Below the pieces are notes generated by a model. It was not told the origin of the DNA. It did no database searches and saw nothing but the letters and a program-made list of their open reading frames with translations. A DNA stretch of 64,000 nt, taken from positions 558,001-622,000 of the forward strand of contig NZ_JABFHI010000002.1 of the NCBI RefSeq assembly GCF_013112225.1, read 5' to 3'. The stretch comes from Vreelandella azerica. GTDB lineage: Bacteria > Pseudomonadota > Gammaproteobacteria > Pseudomonadales > Halomonadaceae. The translations under genes were made by a program, and so were the position numbers. Below are positions 63,811-64,000 of the stretch, piece after piece (position 1 is the stretch's first letter; the number at the start of each line of letters is the position of its first letter).

Positions 63811-64000
63811 TCAAGAACGCTCTCCGCGCTGACTCAGATAATCATAAGCATTTTTAATGCGTTGAAATCGCGCTGACGCCAGAGCAATCTGCTGATCGCT
63901 CTGTGAAAAGAAACGATCCGGATGATGTAGTTGGGCCATCTTGCGGTATGCGCGGCGAATTTCACTGTGGCTGGCCCCAGGTCTTAACCCGAGCACTGCG
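63811..64000 (-). CDS. J-domain protein, cut by window end
   Basis: Only the last ~62 residues are present, reading VLGLRPGASHSEIRRAYRKMAQLHHPDRFF with an intact HPD, and SARFQRIKNAYDYLSQRGERS. It is the C-terminal J domain of a DnaJ-type co-chaperone whose start lies beyond 64000. GTG 63996 is open but unlikely as the start, since the J domain begins earlier. The 95-base gap 63716-63810 to the next gene holds nothing I recognise. Confidence 0.7.
   Translation of the reverse strand, partial: AVLGLRPGASHSEIRRAYRKMAQLHHPDRFFSQSDQQIALASARFQRIKNAYDYLSQRGERS

Overview
The window looks like a chromosomal stretch of a moderately GC-rich gammaproteobacterium, most likely Halomonas or a close relative (Halomonadaceae). 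The reasons are the block recA-recX-alaS-lysC-csrA-tRNA-Ser-tRNA-Arg, the neighbourhood fdxA-mutS-pncC-recA shared with Pseudomonas-type genomes, a sodium-pump type oadGAB operon, and a complete ccmABCDEFGHI cytochrome c maturation operon. No species can be named from this sequence alone.

Layout. 1-2.7 kb: end of pyrG, kdsA, eno. 2.7-3.1 kb: a long eno-fdxA gap that I read as a GacA-controlled, CsrA/RsmA-titrating small RNA of the RsmZ type. 3.2-8.6 kb: fdxA, mutS, pncC, recA with an SOS box, recX. 8.8-13.2 kb: alaS, lysC, csrA. 13.4-13.8 kb: tRNA-Ser(GCT) and two identical tRNA-Arg(ACG). 14-18.7 kb: dusC and oadGAB. 18.8-19.9 kb: a YigZ/IMPACT gene coupled to a LexA/UmuD-like gene lacking its catalytic serine. 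20.2-27.4 kb: ccmABCDEFGHI. 27.4-35.4 kb: smc, zipA, ligA, yheU. 35.4-41.4 kb: mnmC, a YciI-like gene, rnm, yciO, a voltage-gated K+ channel and a CYTH triphosphatase. 41.6-43.5 kb: a PhoU-like/Pit phosphate uptake pair. 43.7-50.7 kb: argA, a C45-type acyltransferase, xseA, guaB, guaA. 50.7-56.5 kb: accessory island with an AT-rich GmrSD-type DUF262/DUF1524 nuclease, a DUF808 remnant, an AlbA-ATPase-HTH regulator, a truncated Fic gene, a decayed RhuM gene and a NYN nuclease-fold gene. 56.7-64 kb: a repeat-rich lipoprotein, two glutamine amidotransferases, tpx, an amidoligase, an MscS channel and two J-domain-type genes.

Two things matter for any reader. First, about twenty reading frames of conserved, mostly essential genes (eno, mutS, oadA, ccmB, ccmC, ccmF, smc, zipA, ligA, rnm, yigZ, pit, argA, xseA, guaA and others) are broken. 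Almost every break is explained by one missing base, usually in a homopolymer run. I treat these as sequence errors, give one feature per gene across the break and name the run. Second, the most interesting biology is the candidate RsmZ-like RNA at about 2951-3119. It has ten GGA motifs, a loop-exposed AGGGA hairpin and a terminator, and a perfect TGTAAG-N6-CTTACA GacA element lies about 175 bp upstream. It is in the same window as csrA, its presumed target, and beside fdxA, the neighbour of rsmZ in Pseudomonas.
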